DNA from: Oscillospiraceae bacterium
Lineage (GTDB): Bacteria > Bacillota > Clostridia > Saccharofermentanales > Saccharofermentanaceae
DNA: 64,000 nucleotides
Assembly: GCA_902787975.1 (NCBI GenBank)
Contig: CADAIP010000013.1
Coordinates: forward strand, 50,310 to 114,309
Direction of reading: 5' to 3'
The notes beneath the pieces are model-generated. The model ran no database searches, was not told the origin of the DNA, and was given only the letters and a program-made list of their open reading frames with translations. Shown here piece by piece: positions 52,014-61,883 of this stretch; position 1 is the stretch's first letter, and each line of letters begins with the position of its first letter. The position numbers were made by a program, and so were the translations under genes.

Positions 52014-53034
52014 ATGAAATATACAAAACTAGGCAATTCGGAACTTAATGTCTCACGTATCTGCATGGGATGCATGGGTTTTGGCGAAGCAAAGACCGGA
52101 CAGCACAGCTGGACTTTGGACGAGGAGCATTCCAGAGAGATCATTAAGAGAGGTTTAGATCTCGGAGTAAATTTCTACGATACCGCTATCGCATATCAGA
52201 GCGGTACGAGTGAGCAGTATGTAGGAAGGGCACTCCGCGATTTTGCGAAGCGTGAAGACGTTGTTGTCGCTACCAAATTCCTTCCCCGCACTCCGGATGA
52301 GATCGAAAGAGGAATCACAGGTCCTTTCAAATCTCGGTATGGATTATGTGGATCTTTATATCTATCACATGTGGGACTGGAATACACCAATATACGATAT
52401 CCTGGATGGTCTTAACCGTGTCGTTAAGGAAGGCAAAGCCCGTTATATCGGAATCTCGAACTGCTTTGCATGGCAGATAGCAAAGGCAAATGCAATTGCA
52501 GAAAAGGAAGGTTTTGCAAAGTTTGTATCAATTCAGGGTCACTATAATCTGATATTCCGTGAAGAAGAAAGAGAGATGGTTCCTTATTGTGATGAAGAGA
52601 ACATCGCTCTTACTCCATACAGCGCACTTGCAAGCGGACGTCTGTCAAGAAAACCCGGTGAAGCAGATACAAAGAGAGCAGCAGAAGACAGCTATGCTAA
52701 GTTCAAATATGATGCGACAGCGGATACTGATAATGTCATCATCGGAAGAGTATGCGAGATAGCGGAAAAGCGCGGAGTTACGATGACTGAAGTATCTCTG
52801 GCATGGCTTCTTACTAAGGTAACTGCACCTGTTGTGGGTGCGACGAAAATGCATCACATCGAAGGCGCGGTAAAAGCAACTGAACTTGAGCTTACAGAAG
52901 ATGAGATCAGGTATCTCGAGGAACCTTATATTCCGCATCCGCTAGCAGGAGTCATGGCTCAGAACAAGCCTTCGAATTCAAAAGAAAAACATGTTTGGAC
53001 TACGGGAAGTCAGAAGATTAAGGAGGATAATTGA
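52014..53034 (+). pseudogene. Frameshifted aldo/keto reductase
   Basis: The first frame (52014 to about 52323) has KYTKLGNSELNVSRICMGC, NFYDTAIAYQSGTSEQYVG with the catalytic Asp and Tyr, and VVATKF with the Lys. The rest, from about 52325, is in another frame: NLGMDYVDLYIYHMWD supplies the catalytic His, followed by the normal NADPH-binding tail VVGATKMHHIEGAVKATELE. About eleven residues between ITG and SNLG are missing relative to family members. A deletion of about 32-35 bases explains both the gap and the frameshift. Full protein is not expected. AAGGAG precedes the ATG. Confidence 0.85.
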
Positions 53035-53035
53035 T

Positions 53036-53380
53036 ATGAGTGAAAAGATCGTTCAGACAGCAGGAAGACAGCAGCTCGGTGAATTTGCGCCGATGTTCGC
53101 ACACCTTAACGATGATGTCCTTTTCGGAGAAGTCTGGAATGACGGAACCATAGATGTAAAGACCAGATGCATTATTACCGTAGTGTCACTGATGGCATCG
53201 GGAATTACCGATTCTTCGCTTATCTACCATCTTCAGAATGCAAAAGCCCATGGGGTTACAAAAGAAGAGATAGCTTCGATAATCACTCATGCGACGATGT
53301 ATGTCGGCTGGCCTAAGGGCTGGGCTGTTTTCCGCCTTGCAAAAGAAGTCTGGAATGAAGAATGCGAAAAAATGGCTTGA
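53036..53380 (+). CDS. Carboxymuconolactone decarboxylase/AhpD-like protein
   Basis: A 114-residue CMD-family protein: residues 12-40 and the core RCIITVVSLMASGITDSSLIYHL followed by EEIASIITHATMYVGWPK are typical. It lacks the CxxC of AhpD, so it is not a peroxidase-type member. AGGAGG precedes the ATG. It shares the operon with the TetR gene and the broken aldo/keto reductase, an arrangement common in Clostridia. Confidence 0.88.
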   Translation: MSEKIVQTAGRQQLGEFAPMFAHLNDDVLFGEVWNDGTIDVKTRCIITVVSLMASGITDSSLIYHLQNAKAHGVTKEEIASIITHATMYVGWPKGWAVFRLAKEVWNEECEKMA

Positions 53381-53400
53381 TTCGAATGGAATCAAGCCAT
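53372..53400 (-). terminator. Terminator of citrate synthase gene
   Basis: ATGGCTTGATTC (53372-53383) pairs perfectly with 53389-53400 around a 5-base loop. On the minus strand it is followed by six T, so it ends the citrate synthase transcript. It overlaps the 3' end of the CMD gene. Confidence 0.8.
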
Positions 53401-53427
53401 AAAGAAATCCGTTTGAAAGTACTTAGG

Positions 53428-54795
53428 TTACTCTCTTTCGCCGATAGGGTGATATTTGACTTTGGACTGAACGCTCTTGTAAGCAGGGCGGATGATCTTG
53501 CCCTTGCCGTTGAGCTCTTCGATCCTGTGAGCTGACCATCCTGATATTCTTGCAATGGCAAAGAGGGGAGTGTAGAGCTCCATCGGGATGCCGAGCATTG
53601 AATAAACGAATCCGCTGTAGAAGTCGATGTTGGCAGATACGCCCTTATAGATCTTGCGCTCTGCGGCGATAAGCTCTGCTGAAAGTTTTTCGACTCTTTC
53701 GTAGAACTCGAATTCCTTGGTGCGGCCCTTCTCTGCAGAAAGATCTTTTACGTAACGCTTGAATATCTGGGCTCTCGGATCTGAGATAGAGTAGATTGCA
53801 TGTCCCATACCGTAGATTACGCCTGAACGGTCGAATGCATCCTTGTGCAGGATCCTCTCAAGATAAGCGAGGATCTCGTCGTTGTCTTCCCAGTCGGAAA
53901 TGCTTCTCTCGAGTTCCTTGAACATCTTTACTACCATGATGTTTGCACCGCCGTGCTTGGGTCCCTTGAGTGAGCTCAAAGCAGCTACTACGGAAGCATA
54001 TGTATCCGTGCCTGAACTTGTAACGACATGAGTCGTGAATGTGGAGTTGTTACCGCCGCCATGTTCAGCGTGGAGCATGAGAGATACGTCGAGGATCTTT
54101 GCCTCCAGAGGTGTGAACTTGTTGTCAGCTCTAAGCATGTAGAGGAAGTTCTCTGCAATGGAAAGATCCGGTCTCGGTCTGTGAACTACGAGAGAATCAC
54201 GGTCGAGGTAATAGCGCATTGCGTTGTAGCTGTGTACTGCAAGGCTGGGGAAGATGGATATGAGTTCCAGCGACTGTCTTAAGACATTCGGAATGGAGAT
54301 ATCCGCAGCCTGGGTATCGTAAGCGTAGAGGTTCAAGACACCTCTCTGGATATTATTCATCAGGTCAGAAGAAGGCTTCTGCATGATTACGTCCCTGAAG
54401 AAATTTTTGGGCATCTTTGATCTGGATTCCGCAAGAAGCACCCTGAAATCCCTTAATTCCTGTTCGTTCGGAAGTTTGCCGAACAGAAGAAGATATGTGG
54501 TCTCTTCGAACCCGCAGTGCATATCTTCAGGCTGTCCCTTGATCATGTCTTTTACGTTGATTCCGCGATAGTATAATTCGCCGGGTGCGGGAACAGTCTT
54601 TCCGTCTACTTCCTTTGTTGCGTTAACTTCGGAAATCTTTGTTAATCCGGTTAATACGCCCTTACCGTTAATGTCTCTGAGGCCGCGCTTGACATCATAT
54701 TTGGTGTAGAGCTTCGGATCTATGGCGTTAGACTGGCAGATCTCAGCAAGACGCATGATCTCAGGTGTGATCTTCGAATAGTTGTTAGTGGCCAT
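53428..54795 (-). CDS. gltA: Citrate synthase
   Basis: A 455-residue citrate synthase. GELYYRGINVKDMI near the start, the first catalytic His in LMLHAEHGGGNNSTFTTHV, the second in YGMGHAIYSISDPRAQIF, and the final segment with SGFVYSMLGIP and the catalytic Asp region are present. It condenses acetyl-CoA with oxaloacetate, the entry to a full or partial TCA pathway, often for glutamate synthesis in anaerobes. A strong GGAGAGG site precedes the ATG at 54795. Confidence 0.95.
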   Translation of the reverse strand: MATNNYSKITPEIMRLAEICQSNAIDPKLYTKYDVKRGLRDINGKGVLTGLTKISEVNATKEVDGKTVPAPGELYYRGINVKDMIKGQPEDMHCGFEETTYLLLFGKLPNEQELRDFRVLLAESRSKMPKNFFRDVIMQKPSSDLMNNIQRGVLNLYAYDTQAADISIPNVLRQSLELISIFPSLAVHSYNAMRYYLDRDSLVVHRPRPDLSIAENFLYMLRADNKFTPLEAKILDVSLMLHAEHGGGNNSTFTTHVVTSSGTDTYASVVAALSSLKGPKHGGANIMVVKMFKELERSISDWEDNDEILAYLERILHKDAFDRSGVIYGMGHAIYSISDPRAQIFKRYVKDLSAEKGRTKEFEFYERVEKLSAELIAAERKIYKGVSANIDFYSGFVYSMLGIPMELYTPLFAIARISGWSAHRIEELNGKGKIIRPAYKSVQSKVKYHPIGERE

Positions 54796-54880
54796 AAGTC
54801 CTCTCCTTTCTGAGGCATAGTAGTCATGATTTTATTTGACACAACTTAAATATTCTAAATGATTGAAACACAAGACGCAA

Positions 54881-55585
54881 TTAAATCAGGTATCCGCCGT
54901 TCGCGCCGATTATCTGTCCCGTGATGAACGAAGCCTTATCGGACTGAAGGAAAAACATGACTTCAGCGATCTCTTCCGGTGATCCGAGCTTGCCGAGCGG
55001 AGTATCGTCGCAGATGACTTTTTTAGCTTCATAATCGTATCCGCTCATCATGTCGGTATCGATCGCGCCCGGTGAGACAGCGTTAACTCTGATTCCTGAA
55101 GGTCCCAATTCTTTGGCAAGAGCCTTGATATAAGAATCGACGGCGCCTTTGCTGGCTGAGTATAATGCCTCGCAGGATGCACCTGTCTGTCCCCACATGG
55201 AAGAAGTGGCAAGAATAACGCCTTTGCTTTGTCTGACCATGTATGGAATAACTGCGCTTGCAAGGTTAAACAGGCCGCCGAAATTCGTATCCATCACGTC
55301 TCTGTAGTCCTGGTACTTGAAGTCTTGTGCAAGTCCGGAAACGGCGATTCCCGCATTTGAAATGAGTACGTCAACCGGACCGTTTTCTCCGACCGCTTTT
55401 TCTACAGCGCTTTTGACGGAGTCAGGATCCCTGACGTCGCATTGCAGGTATAAAACGCCTTCTACGGCATTATCAGGTGTTCCGGTACGGCTTAAAGACG
55501 AGACTTTATAACCTTTTCCGGCGAAAAGGCTTACACATGCTCTTCCGATCCCTCTGGTGCCACCGGAGATTATAAGATGAGACAT
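54881..55585 (-). CDS. SDR-family oxidoreductase, FabG-like
   Basis: A 234-residue SDR: IISGGTRGIGRACVSLF binds the nucleotide, LISNAGIAVSG follows, and ATSSMWGQTG plus YSASKGAVDSYI provide the catalytic Ser, Tyr and Lys. The end FITGQIIGANGGYLI is typical of FabG. As a separate gene it may be a housekeeping 3-oxoacyl-ACP reductase or a substrate-specific dehydrogenase. It is divergent from the membrane protein gene at 55716. Confidence 0.88.
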   Translation of the reverse strand: MSHLIISGGTRGIGRACVSLFAGKGYKVSSLSRTGTPDNAVEGVLYLQCDVRDPDSVKSAVEKAVGENGPVDVLISNAGIAVSGLAQDFKYQDYRDVMDTNFGGLFNLASAVIPYMVRQSKGVILATSSMWGQTGASCEALYSASKGAVDSYIKALAKELGPSGIRVNAVSPGAIDTDMMSGYDYEAKKVICDDTPLGKLGSPEEIAEVMFFLQSDKASFITGQIIGANGGYLI

Positions 55586-55715
55586 AGTTTTATCCCCCTA
55601 AACTTGATCCTATCTGCTCTATTGTACACGATTCTGGGAAGCCTTGCTTCAGGAATGGTTTTACAACGGTTAACTTTAACTTTATAATATGCAGGTTGAA
55701 CCGGAGGATCAGAAT

Positions 55716-56786
55716 ATGTCTAAATCTAAGAATAAGGGTAATAAGCCTGACCAGAATAATAAACAGAGCAGTGAAGAGACCAAAGTAAAGGTCGACAAGG
55801 AAGTCGAAGAAAAGGTCTCTGAAGAAACCGCTGAAGAATCAGTCGAAAAAACAGCCGATGAGGTTGCCGGTGAAGTTGCCGATGAAGTAAAGACTGAAGA
55901 GCCTGCCGAAGAGGACAAAGGTGATAAGGCTGACGAAGCCGATGAGACTGATAAGGCTGAAAAGGCTGAAGCGAAGAAGGAGAAAAAATCCGGATCTTCC
56001 AAGAATAAGCCTATGTCCAGAAAGGCTAAGGAAAGGGAAGCAAATGCCAGGTTCAGAGCCCTCCCTTTCTCTGAAAAGTGCAAGAAGGATCCTGTGATCC
56101 CTGTCTGCATTGCTCTGGTTTTCGTTGCGATCATCGTAGCTGTAATCTACTTTACTGTTCCTAACGCAATCACTCCTTCTATGGGCATGACCCTTGATGA
56201 GTTCAATACAAGATTTAATGATACAGAGGTCATACATTCACTTCTTGGAAGCGGTCTTGACTTCCGTTACGGCAATGTGCCTTATGTTGACCCGGCTGTT
56301 GAACCAAGCATTTTGGGAGATCAGGCAACTGTAACAGGCAATCCCTCATATGTTGACTTCTTCTCAGGTCCATCAAAGTCCACGATCAATTCAGGTATTG
56401 AAGGAGCTACAAGAAGAAATGACGGTGAACTCGCTTATGTGAGGTTGTACGTCGAATATGGTGAAGATTTCAATCCCGTATGGATGCTTTTGTCTTCCAC
56501 TTTCCAGGCACTTTATCCCGAGTTGAACATGACACAGGCAATGGATCTTGCCCTGGCTAAGCTCGGTGAGTACAACGGAGATACAAAATTCTACGTAAAG
56601 GGAGACTATGGCTTCAGGATCGTTCCCGTCAAGAAGGGCGAGATCACATATATCGTCATTGATGTCGTGCCCAAGAAGATCCTTAACGATGCTGACATCA
56701 GAGAATACATTGCCGATACCAGCGCTTCTGCAACAGTTGCGACTGAATCTGTCGATACGGCAGCAACTTCTGTTGCTTCGACTTAA
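55716..56786 (+). CDS. Highly charged single-pass membrane protein of unknown function
   Basis: A 356-residue protein. Residues 1-110 are a low-complexity Lys/Glu/Asp/Ala region with E-E-T-A-E-E-S-V-E-K-type repeats, one transmembrane helix follows (about residues 125-147, VCIALVFVAIIVAVIYF), and the rest is extracytoplasmic. The external part contains MTLDEFNTRFNDT and a DUF-like domain I do not recognise. The ATG at 55716 has CCGGAGGA upstream. Function unknown; possibly an envelope protein. Confidence 0.7.
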   Translation: MSKSKNKGNKPDQNNKQSSEETKVKVDKEVEEKVSEETAEESVEKTADEVAGEVADEVKTEEPAEEDKGDKADEADETDKAEKAEAKKEKKSGSSKNKPMSRKAKEREANARFRALPFSEKCKKDPVIPVCIALVFVAIIVAVIYFTVPNAITPSMGMTLDEFNTRFNDTEVIHSLLGSGLDFRYGNVPYVDPAVEPSILGDQATVTGNPSYVDFFSGPSKSTINSGIEGATRRNDGELAYVRLYVEYGEDFNPVWMLLSSTFQALYPELNMTQAMDLALAKLGEYNGDTKFYVKGDYGFRIVPVKKGEITYIVIDVVPKKILNDADIREYIADTSASATVATESVDTAATSVAST

Positions 56787-56823
56787 GCGATAAAAATCCC
56801 GTTTTGAGGACAAAATGAAAAAG

Positions 56824-56856
56824 AAAAAGGAGTTTCCGTTTTGGAAACTCCTTTTT
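56824..56856. terminator. Bidirectional rho-independent terminator
   Basis: AAAAAGGAGTTTCC (56824-56837) pairs perfectly with GGAAACTCCTTTTT (56843-56856). T runs lie on both strands. It ends both the membrane protein gene and the tRNA-Trp transcript. Confidence 0.9.
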
Positions 56857-56861
56857 AATTC

Positions 56862-56936
56862 TGGCAGGGGAGACACGATTTGAACGCGCAACCGGCGGTT
56901 TTGGAGACCGCTGCTCTACCGTTGAGCCACTCCCCT
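56862..56936 (-). tRNA. tRNA-Trp (anticodon CCA)
   Basis: The minus strand folds as a full cloverleaf of 75 bases: acceptor AGGGGAG/CTCCCCT, D arm GCTC-AACGGTA-GAGC, anticodon stem GCGGT/ACCGC with loop CTCCAAA (anticodon CCA), T loop TTCAAAT, discriminator G and an encoded CCA end. The T stem has two G-U pairs. Confidence 0.95.
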
Positions 56937-57033
56937 ATTTGCAACGAACAGTTTAATCGTTGGTTTGCACTATGTCAAGGGTAATGTTAAGATTGTCTCG
57001 ACTTTATTTATATTAAATAAGGAGTGCAGCTCT

Positions 57034-57837
57034 ATGAGATTAGCAGTTATCGGTACCGGTAATATGGGTAAGGCCCTTTTGGGCGGTTTTGTAAATGGCG
57101 GAGTCATCAAGCCTGAAGAGGCATGGTGCTTTGATGTATATACGGAAGCATGCACAAAGTGTGTGGCAGACCTGGGCGTTAATGCGGCTTCTTCCGCTAA
57201 AGAGGCGGTTGAAGGTGCTGATTATGTCTTAATGGCTGTAAAGCCCATTCATTTCGATGATGCGTTAAAGAGCATTAAGGACAGCCTTAAGCCCGGTGCG
57301 ATCGTTCTTTCGATCGCCGCTGCAGTTACATGCGCAAGGATCGGCGGCATCCTCGGTGAAGGCAGAAAGTTCGTAAGGATCATGCCCAATACTCCCGCAC
57401 AGGTAGGACTCGGTGTAGCCGCTGTTTGTCCTGTCGGATTGAGTGATGAGGAGTCCGAATTTGTCCTCAAGCTCCTTGGTACATGCGGAGAGACGATCCT
57501 CTGTGATGAGAATACATTGGATGCCATCGGATGCGTTTCCGGTACAGGTCCTGCTTATGTAATGCTCTTTATCGAAGCTATGGCAGATGCAGCCGTAAGC
57601 CTCGGAATCAAGAGAGCAGATGCTCTTAAGATCGCTGCTGCCACCGTAGCAGGTTCAGGCAAGCTCGCTCTTGAGACAGGTACACATCCTGCAGTTTTGA
57701 AGGATATGGTATGCTCCCCCGGAGGAACAACGATCGCAGGCGTCATGGCACTTGAAGAGAACGGATTGAGAAATGCCGTAATCAAGTCAGTTACTGCAGC
57801 TTATGACAAGACTCAGGAGATGAAGGGTAATAAGTAA
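57034..57837 (+). CDS. proC: Pyrroline-5-carboxylate reductase
   Basis: A 267-residue ProC. The Rossmann fold opens with RLAVIGTGNMGKALLGGF; the family signature is in LKDMVCSPGGTTIAGVMALE near the end. VRIMPNTPAQVG and GCVSGTGPAYVM are conserved. It makes proline from pyrroline-5-carboxylate with NAD(P)H. Start at the ATG at 57034, with AAGGAG about 10 bases upstream. Confidence 0.95.
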   Translation: MRLAVIGTGNMGKALLGGFVNGGVIKPEEAWCFDVYTEACTKCVADLGVNAASSAKEAVEGADYVLMAVKPIHFDDALKSIKDSLKPGAIVLSIAAAVTCARIGGILGEGRKFVRIMPNTPAQVGLGVAAVCPVGLSDEESEFVLKLLGTCGETILCDENTLDAIGCVSGTGPAYVMLFIEAMADAAVSLGIKRADALKIAAATVAGSGKLALETGTHPAVLKDMVCSPGGTTIAGVMALEENGLRNAVIKSVTAAYDKTQEMKGNK

Positions 57838-57856
57838 GCCCTGATCCGGATAATAT

Positions 57857-58315
57857 ATGGCAGTAATCAGCGAAGTCACAATATATACCGACGGAGCGTG
57901 TTCCGGTAATCCGGGCCCCGGTGGCTGGGCCGCTATCCTTATGGCCGGCGGTGCAAAAAAAGAGATGTCCGGCGGTGAGCGTGATACCACCAACAACCGC
58001 ATGGAACTTATGGCCGTAATAGAAGGCCTTAAGGCTTTAAAGCGCCCGTGCAAGGTCGACATCTACAGCGACAGTGCATATGTGGTAAATGCTTTCGAAC
58101 AGAACTGGATAGGCAAGTGGGTCAAAAACGGCTGGAAGAACAGTGCAAAGGCCGAGGTTGCTAACAGCGACCTTTGGAAAGAACTGATCAACCTGACCGC
58201 CATGCATAATGTGACCTTTCATAAGGTTAAGGGCCATGCCGACAATGAATTTAACAACCGTTGTGATGAACTTGCCGTCAGGGAATGGAAGAAGATCAGC
58301 GAGGGTAAAGGATAA
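57857..58315 (+). CDS. rnhA: Ribonuclease HI
   Basis: A 152-residue type 1 RNase H: YTDGACSGNPGPGGWA holds catalytic Asp12, NNRMELMAV has Glu50, YSDSAYVVNA has Asp72 and the FNNRCDELA segment has Asp137. The basic handle loop GKWVKNGWKNS is present. It degrades RNA in RNA-DNA hybrids. Confidence 0.95.
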   Translation: MAVISEVTIYTDGACSGNPGPGGWAAILMAGGAKKEMSGGERDTTNNRMELMAVIEGLKALKRPCKVDIYSDSAYVVNAFEQNWIGKWVKNGWKNSAKAEVANSDLWKELINLTAMHNVTFHKVKGHADNEFNNRCDELAVREWKKISEGKG

Positions 58316-58320
58316 GAATA

Positions 58321-58881
58321 ATGGGTAAGATCAATTGCAGTGATGACATGCTGTATGAGAAGACGATATCTTCGGAAACTGTTTTCGAAGGCAGGGTCTT
58401 CAACGTTGAGATAAAAGAGATTACTACGCCTGCAGGCGGTAAGAGCACCAGAGAGATCGTTGTTCATCATGGCGGAGCATGCATTCTGCCTGTTGACGAT
58501 GAAGGCAACTGCTATCTCGTAAAACAGTTCAGAAGCCCTTTTGAGAAGGTTATGCTCGAAGCACCTGCGGGAAAGATCGAGAAGGGTGAAGAGCCTTTTG
58601 ACTGCGTATCACGTGAAATAACCGAAGAGACGGGTTTTGTTGCAGATAAGATCGAATGTGTAGGCTCAATTGTAGCCACACCCGGTTACTGCAGCGAGAT
58701 CATCACGCTTTATATCGGTACCGGCCTTAAGTATGAGGGCGGCAATCCGGATGAGAACGAATACATCGCCACTGTAAAGATGCCGCTTAAAGAAGCCGTT
58801 AAGATGGCTGATGAAGGCGCAATTACCGATGCCAAGACACAGGTATTGCTATACAAGGCTGCCAGGAGGTTAGGAATTTGA
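58321..58881 (+). CDS. NUDIX hydrolase, ADP-ribose pyrophosphatase-like
   Basis: A 186-residue NUDIX enzyme. The box GKIEKGEEPFDCVSREITEETGF has the expected G-x5-E-x7-REUTEETG-like spacing. YLVKQFRSPF before it and GTGLKYEGG after it are typical of the ADP-ribose pyrophosphatase branch. It overlaps the FtsK gene at its end by TTGA. Confidence 0.88.
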   Translation: MGKINCSDDMLYEKTISSETVFEGRVFNVEIKEITTPAGGKSTREIVVHHGGACILPVDDEGNCYLVKQFRSPFEKVMLEAPAGKIEKGEEPFDCVSREITEETGFVADKIECVGSIVATPGYCSEIITLYIGTGLKYEGGNPDENEYIATVKMPLKEAVKMADEGAITDAKTQVLLYKAARRLGI

Positions 58882-61800
58882 GCAGAGATACTTCACGCAA
58901 AGAGGCAGCGGGAATCGTACTGTTCTTCGTTGCGATTGCAATAATCCTCATCTTCTATCTTCCTGTTACTCTTACGGGCATAATAGGTGCTGCAGTTAAG
59001 AGCTTTTTCTTAGGACTTATCGGCGTTGCTGCTTATGCAATACCTGTCTATATCCTCTATGTCGCATTGGATGTCTTTTTCGAGAAGAGACAGGGCGTAT
59101 CGGGAATCAGAGTCAGAAGTATCATCCTTCTCCTTGTATCCGTTTCGGCCCTTCTTGCGCTCGTTTCAATGGACATGGATTATTTCGAGAAGATCTGCGA
59201 AAACGCGGAAGGAAAGACATCCGCTCTCAAGGCTCTGTCGCTTTTGTGGGAGTCAGGTACCGAATCAGCAAAGATCACCAATCCCTTGAGCACCGGACCG
59301 GTACTTACAGGCGGTATCATCGGAGGATCTATCGCAGTAGCTCTTTTCCAGGTTACCGGTAAAGTCATCAGCGTTCTTGCGATCGTTGTTTTCCTTCTTA
59401 CCCAGATCCTTCTTGTATTCAGAGTATCTCTCAAGGCTACAGCCAAGAAGACGGCACAGGCTATTGCCACTACTTCCGGTAAGGTTTACAGCTCTGTTGT
59501 AAGCCATAAGCACCAGAATCAGAAAGATCCGAATTATCAGATCTATTCCGGCAACGGCTATGGCAGCCCGAATCCGAATCCCCAGAGACAGCAGAGAAAA
59601 CCTGCCGGTACTACTGTCATCACATATGGTGACAACGGCATGATCTCGCCCAATAACCGCACAAGCGGATCGTCTCCTTTCGTTCAGAATCAGATCCATA
59701 TGTCTTCCGAGAAGCAGGGTCCGTTCATGACAAATCTCCCGATCGACGGAGCAACCGGATTTACGGACGTCGAGAAGCTCACCGGAGGCCAGATACACCC
59801 TGCATCACAGGAACCGGGCAAGCTCACATTCAACGAGAAGGAATACGATGTTACGAAGGGTGCCGATGCTGATGCGGATTTTGCTTATACGACAGATCCC
59901 GTAAGCGTTCCTGGTTCGGCAAAGCTAAAGAAAAAGAGAAAAGGACTCTCATTCCTTGAAAACGATAAGGAACAGGATTTCTACGATCTTGATCCTTCTG
60001 CTAAAAAGGCATCTGAACCGGATTACGACGGTGATATTTACAGCGGTACTGAAGATCCTTATGAGATCAGTGAAGATGCTGAAGGTTCCGGATACGATTA
60101 TTCCGAGCCTGAGCGTTCTGTCAGAGAACCCAGGATCAAGCCTTCAATGTATGACAAACTTACTGAAGGCGGAGTACCTCAGGAGGTTCCCTATACGGCA
60201 CCTGTTGCTCCTGCAGCTGACAACAGCGGAATCACCATCAATGCTGGTAATGACAATACGGAAAGCTTCAGCAGAACTGAGGGCAGGATCCTCAAGACTT
60301 CATCTCACGAGAAGGCTCCCCAATCTACATCCGGTATTGAGTTTGCCGAAGAGACCAAAAAGCATGAAGCTGAGCGCCGCAACCAGATAAGAAGACTAAG
60401 AAACTACAAGCCTGCACCGACATCGTGTCTTGCTCCTGATATCAAGCAGAAGACAGATGCGGATCTTGAGAGAAAGCTTAAGGCTAAGGCTCACAAGCTT
60501 GAAGAGGCTCTTAAGAGCTTCGGTATCAGCGCTGAAGTCATTAACATTACACATGGTCCTTCAATCACGAGATTCGAGTTAACGCTTGAGACAGGTACAA
60601 AGGTATCAAGAGTAACGGGACTCCAGGATGACATTATGCTCGCGATGGCTGCGATCTCAATCAGAATCGAAGCTCCTATCCCGGGTAAGAGTGCCATCGG
60701 TATCGAGATTCCTAATGATTCGCCTACGGCAGTACAGCTCAGAGGTCTTGTAGAGACAAAGGAATTCAGGGCAGCAACACCTCTTACTGTTGCACTCGGC
60801 AGAGATATTCCCGGCAGACCTATCTATTGTGATCTTGCCAAGATGCCTCACCTCATGATCGCCGGTTCAACCGGTTCAGGTAAGTCAGTATGTATCAACT
60901 CGATCCTTACGAGTATCCTCGTTCATTCTTCGCCTGAAGAAGTGCGAATGATCCTTGTAGACCCTAAGGTCGTTGAGCTCTCGATCTATAACGGCGTGCC
61001 GCATCTTATCATGCCGGTCATCACTGACCCGAAGAAGGCAGCAGGTGCACTCAATTGGGCCGTTACAGAGATGCAGAGAAGATATAAGCTTTTCGAAGAA
61101 GGCCAGGTAAGAGACATCAAGGGCTTTAACGAGAAATATAAGAATAATCCTGAAGTTGAGCATTTGCCGTTGATCCTTATCGTAATCGACGAGCTTGCAG
61201 AACTCATGATGGTTGCCGCTAAGGAAGTAGAGACATATATCTCAAGACTTGCCGCGCTTGCAAGAGCCGCAGGTATCCATTTGCTCATCGCAACACAGAG
61301 ACCTTCAGTTGACGTCATCACGGGTGTAATCAAGGCCAACATCGGTTCGAGGATCGCATTTGCCGTTACGTCAGGTGTTGACTCAAGAACCATCCTTGAC
61401 CAGATCGGTGCCGAGAAACTTTTGGGTAAGGGCGACATGCTCTATGCTCCTATGACGGCTCCGCAGCCGGTAAGAGGACAGGGTGCGTTCCTTTCTGATA
61501 ATGAAGTTGAGACCGTCGTTGAATTCCTTAAGAAGACATACGGCTCAATGTACGATGAGACCATCATCAAGGATATCGACAGAGTTACTGCAGGAGGCGA
61601 TCAGGCTTCAGGTTCTTCTTCGGGCAACGGTTCTTCAGGCGGCGGATCTGATGCAGACGATATGTTTAACCAGGCAGTTCAGACCGTAATCGAGAACGGC
61701 AGCGCAAGTGTATCCGTTCTTCAGAGAAGATTAGGTATCGGTTATCCGAGAGCCGCAAGACTCATAGATGAACTTGAGAAGGCTAAGGTCATCGGACCTT

Positions 61801-61883
61801 TTGAAGGAAGCAAGCCCAGAAAGATACTGATTACAGAGACTGAATGGCTTGAGATGCAGGCAAGGAACAGCAGCAATGATTGA
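58878..61883 (+). CDS. ftsK: FtsK/SpoIIIE-family DNA translocase
   Basis: A 1001-residue translocase. Residues about 12-180 hold four transmembrane helices. A long low-complexity linker (about 200-510) follows, roughly 200 residues longer than in SpoIIIE. The motor domain follows, with Walker A GSTGSGKS at 663-670, Walker B ILIVIDELAELMM, and the gamma winged-helix domain near the end (VLQRRLGIGYPRAARLIDEL). It pumps chromosomal DNA at division or sporulation. TTG start with AGGAGG 8 bases upstream, overlapping the NUDIX stop. Confidence 0.95.
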   Translation: MSRDTSRKEAAGIVLFFVAIAIILIFYLPVTLTGIIGAAVKSFFLGLIGVAAYAIPVYILYVALDVFFEKRQGVSGIRVRSIILLLVSVSALLALVSMDMDYFEKICENAEGKTSALKALSLLWESGTESAKITNPLSTGPVLTGGIIGGSIAVALFQVTGKVISVLAIVVFLLTQILLVFRVSLKATAKKTAQAIATTSGKVYSSVVSHKHQNQKDPNYQIYSGNGYGSPNPNPQRQQRKPAGTTVITYGDNGMISPNNRTSGSSPFVQNQIHMSSEKQGPFMTNLPIDGATGFTDVEKLTGGQIHPASQEPGKLTFNEKEYDVTKGADADADFAYTTDPVSVPGSAKLKKKRKGLSFLENDKEQDFYDLDPSAKKASEPDYDGDIYSGTEDPYEISEDAEGSGYDYSEPERSVREPRIKPSMYDKLTEGGVPQEVPYTAPVAPAADNSGITINAGNDNTESFSRTEGRILKTSSHEKAPQSTSGIEFAEETKKHEAERRNQIRRLRNYKPAPTSCLAPDIKQKTDADLERKLKAKAHKLEEALKSFGISAEVINITHGPSITRFELTLETGTKVSRVTGLQDDIMLAMAAISIRIEAPIPGKSAIGIEIPNDSPTAVQLRGLVETKEFRAATPLTVALGRDIPGRPIYCDLAKMPHLMIAGSTGSGKSVCINSILTSILVHSSPEEVRMILVDPKVVELSIYNGVPHLIMPVITDPKKAAGALNWAVTEMQRRYKLFEEGQVRDIKGFNEKYKNNPEVEHLPLILIVIDELAELMMVAAKEVETYISRLAALARAAGIHLLIATQRPSVDVITGVIKANIGSRIAFAVTSGVDSRTILDQIGAEKLLGKGDMLYAPMTAPQPVRGQGAFLSDNEVETVVEFLKKTYGSMYDETIIKDIDRVTAGGDQASGSSSGNGSSGGGSDADDMFNQAVQTVIENGSASVSVLQRRLGIGYPRAARLIDELEKAKVIGPFEGSKPRKILITETEWLEMQARNSSND

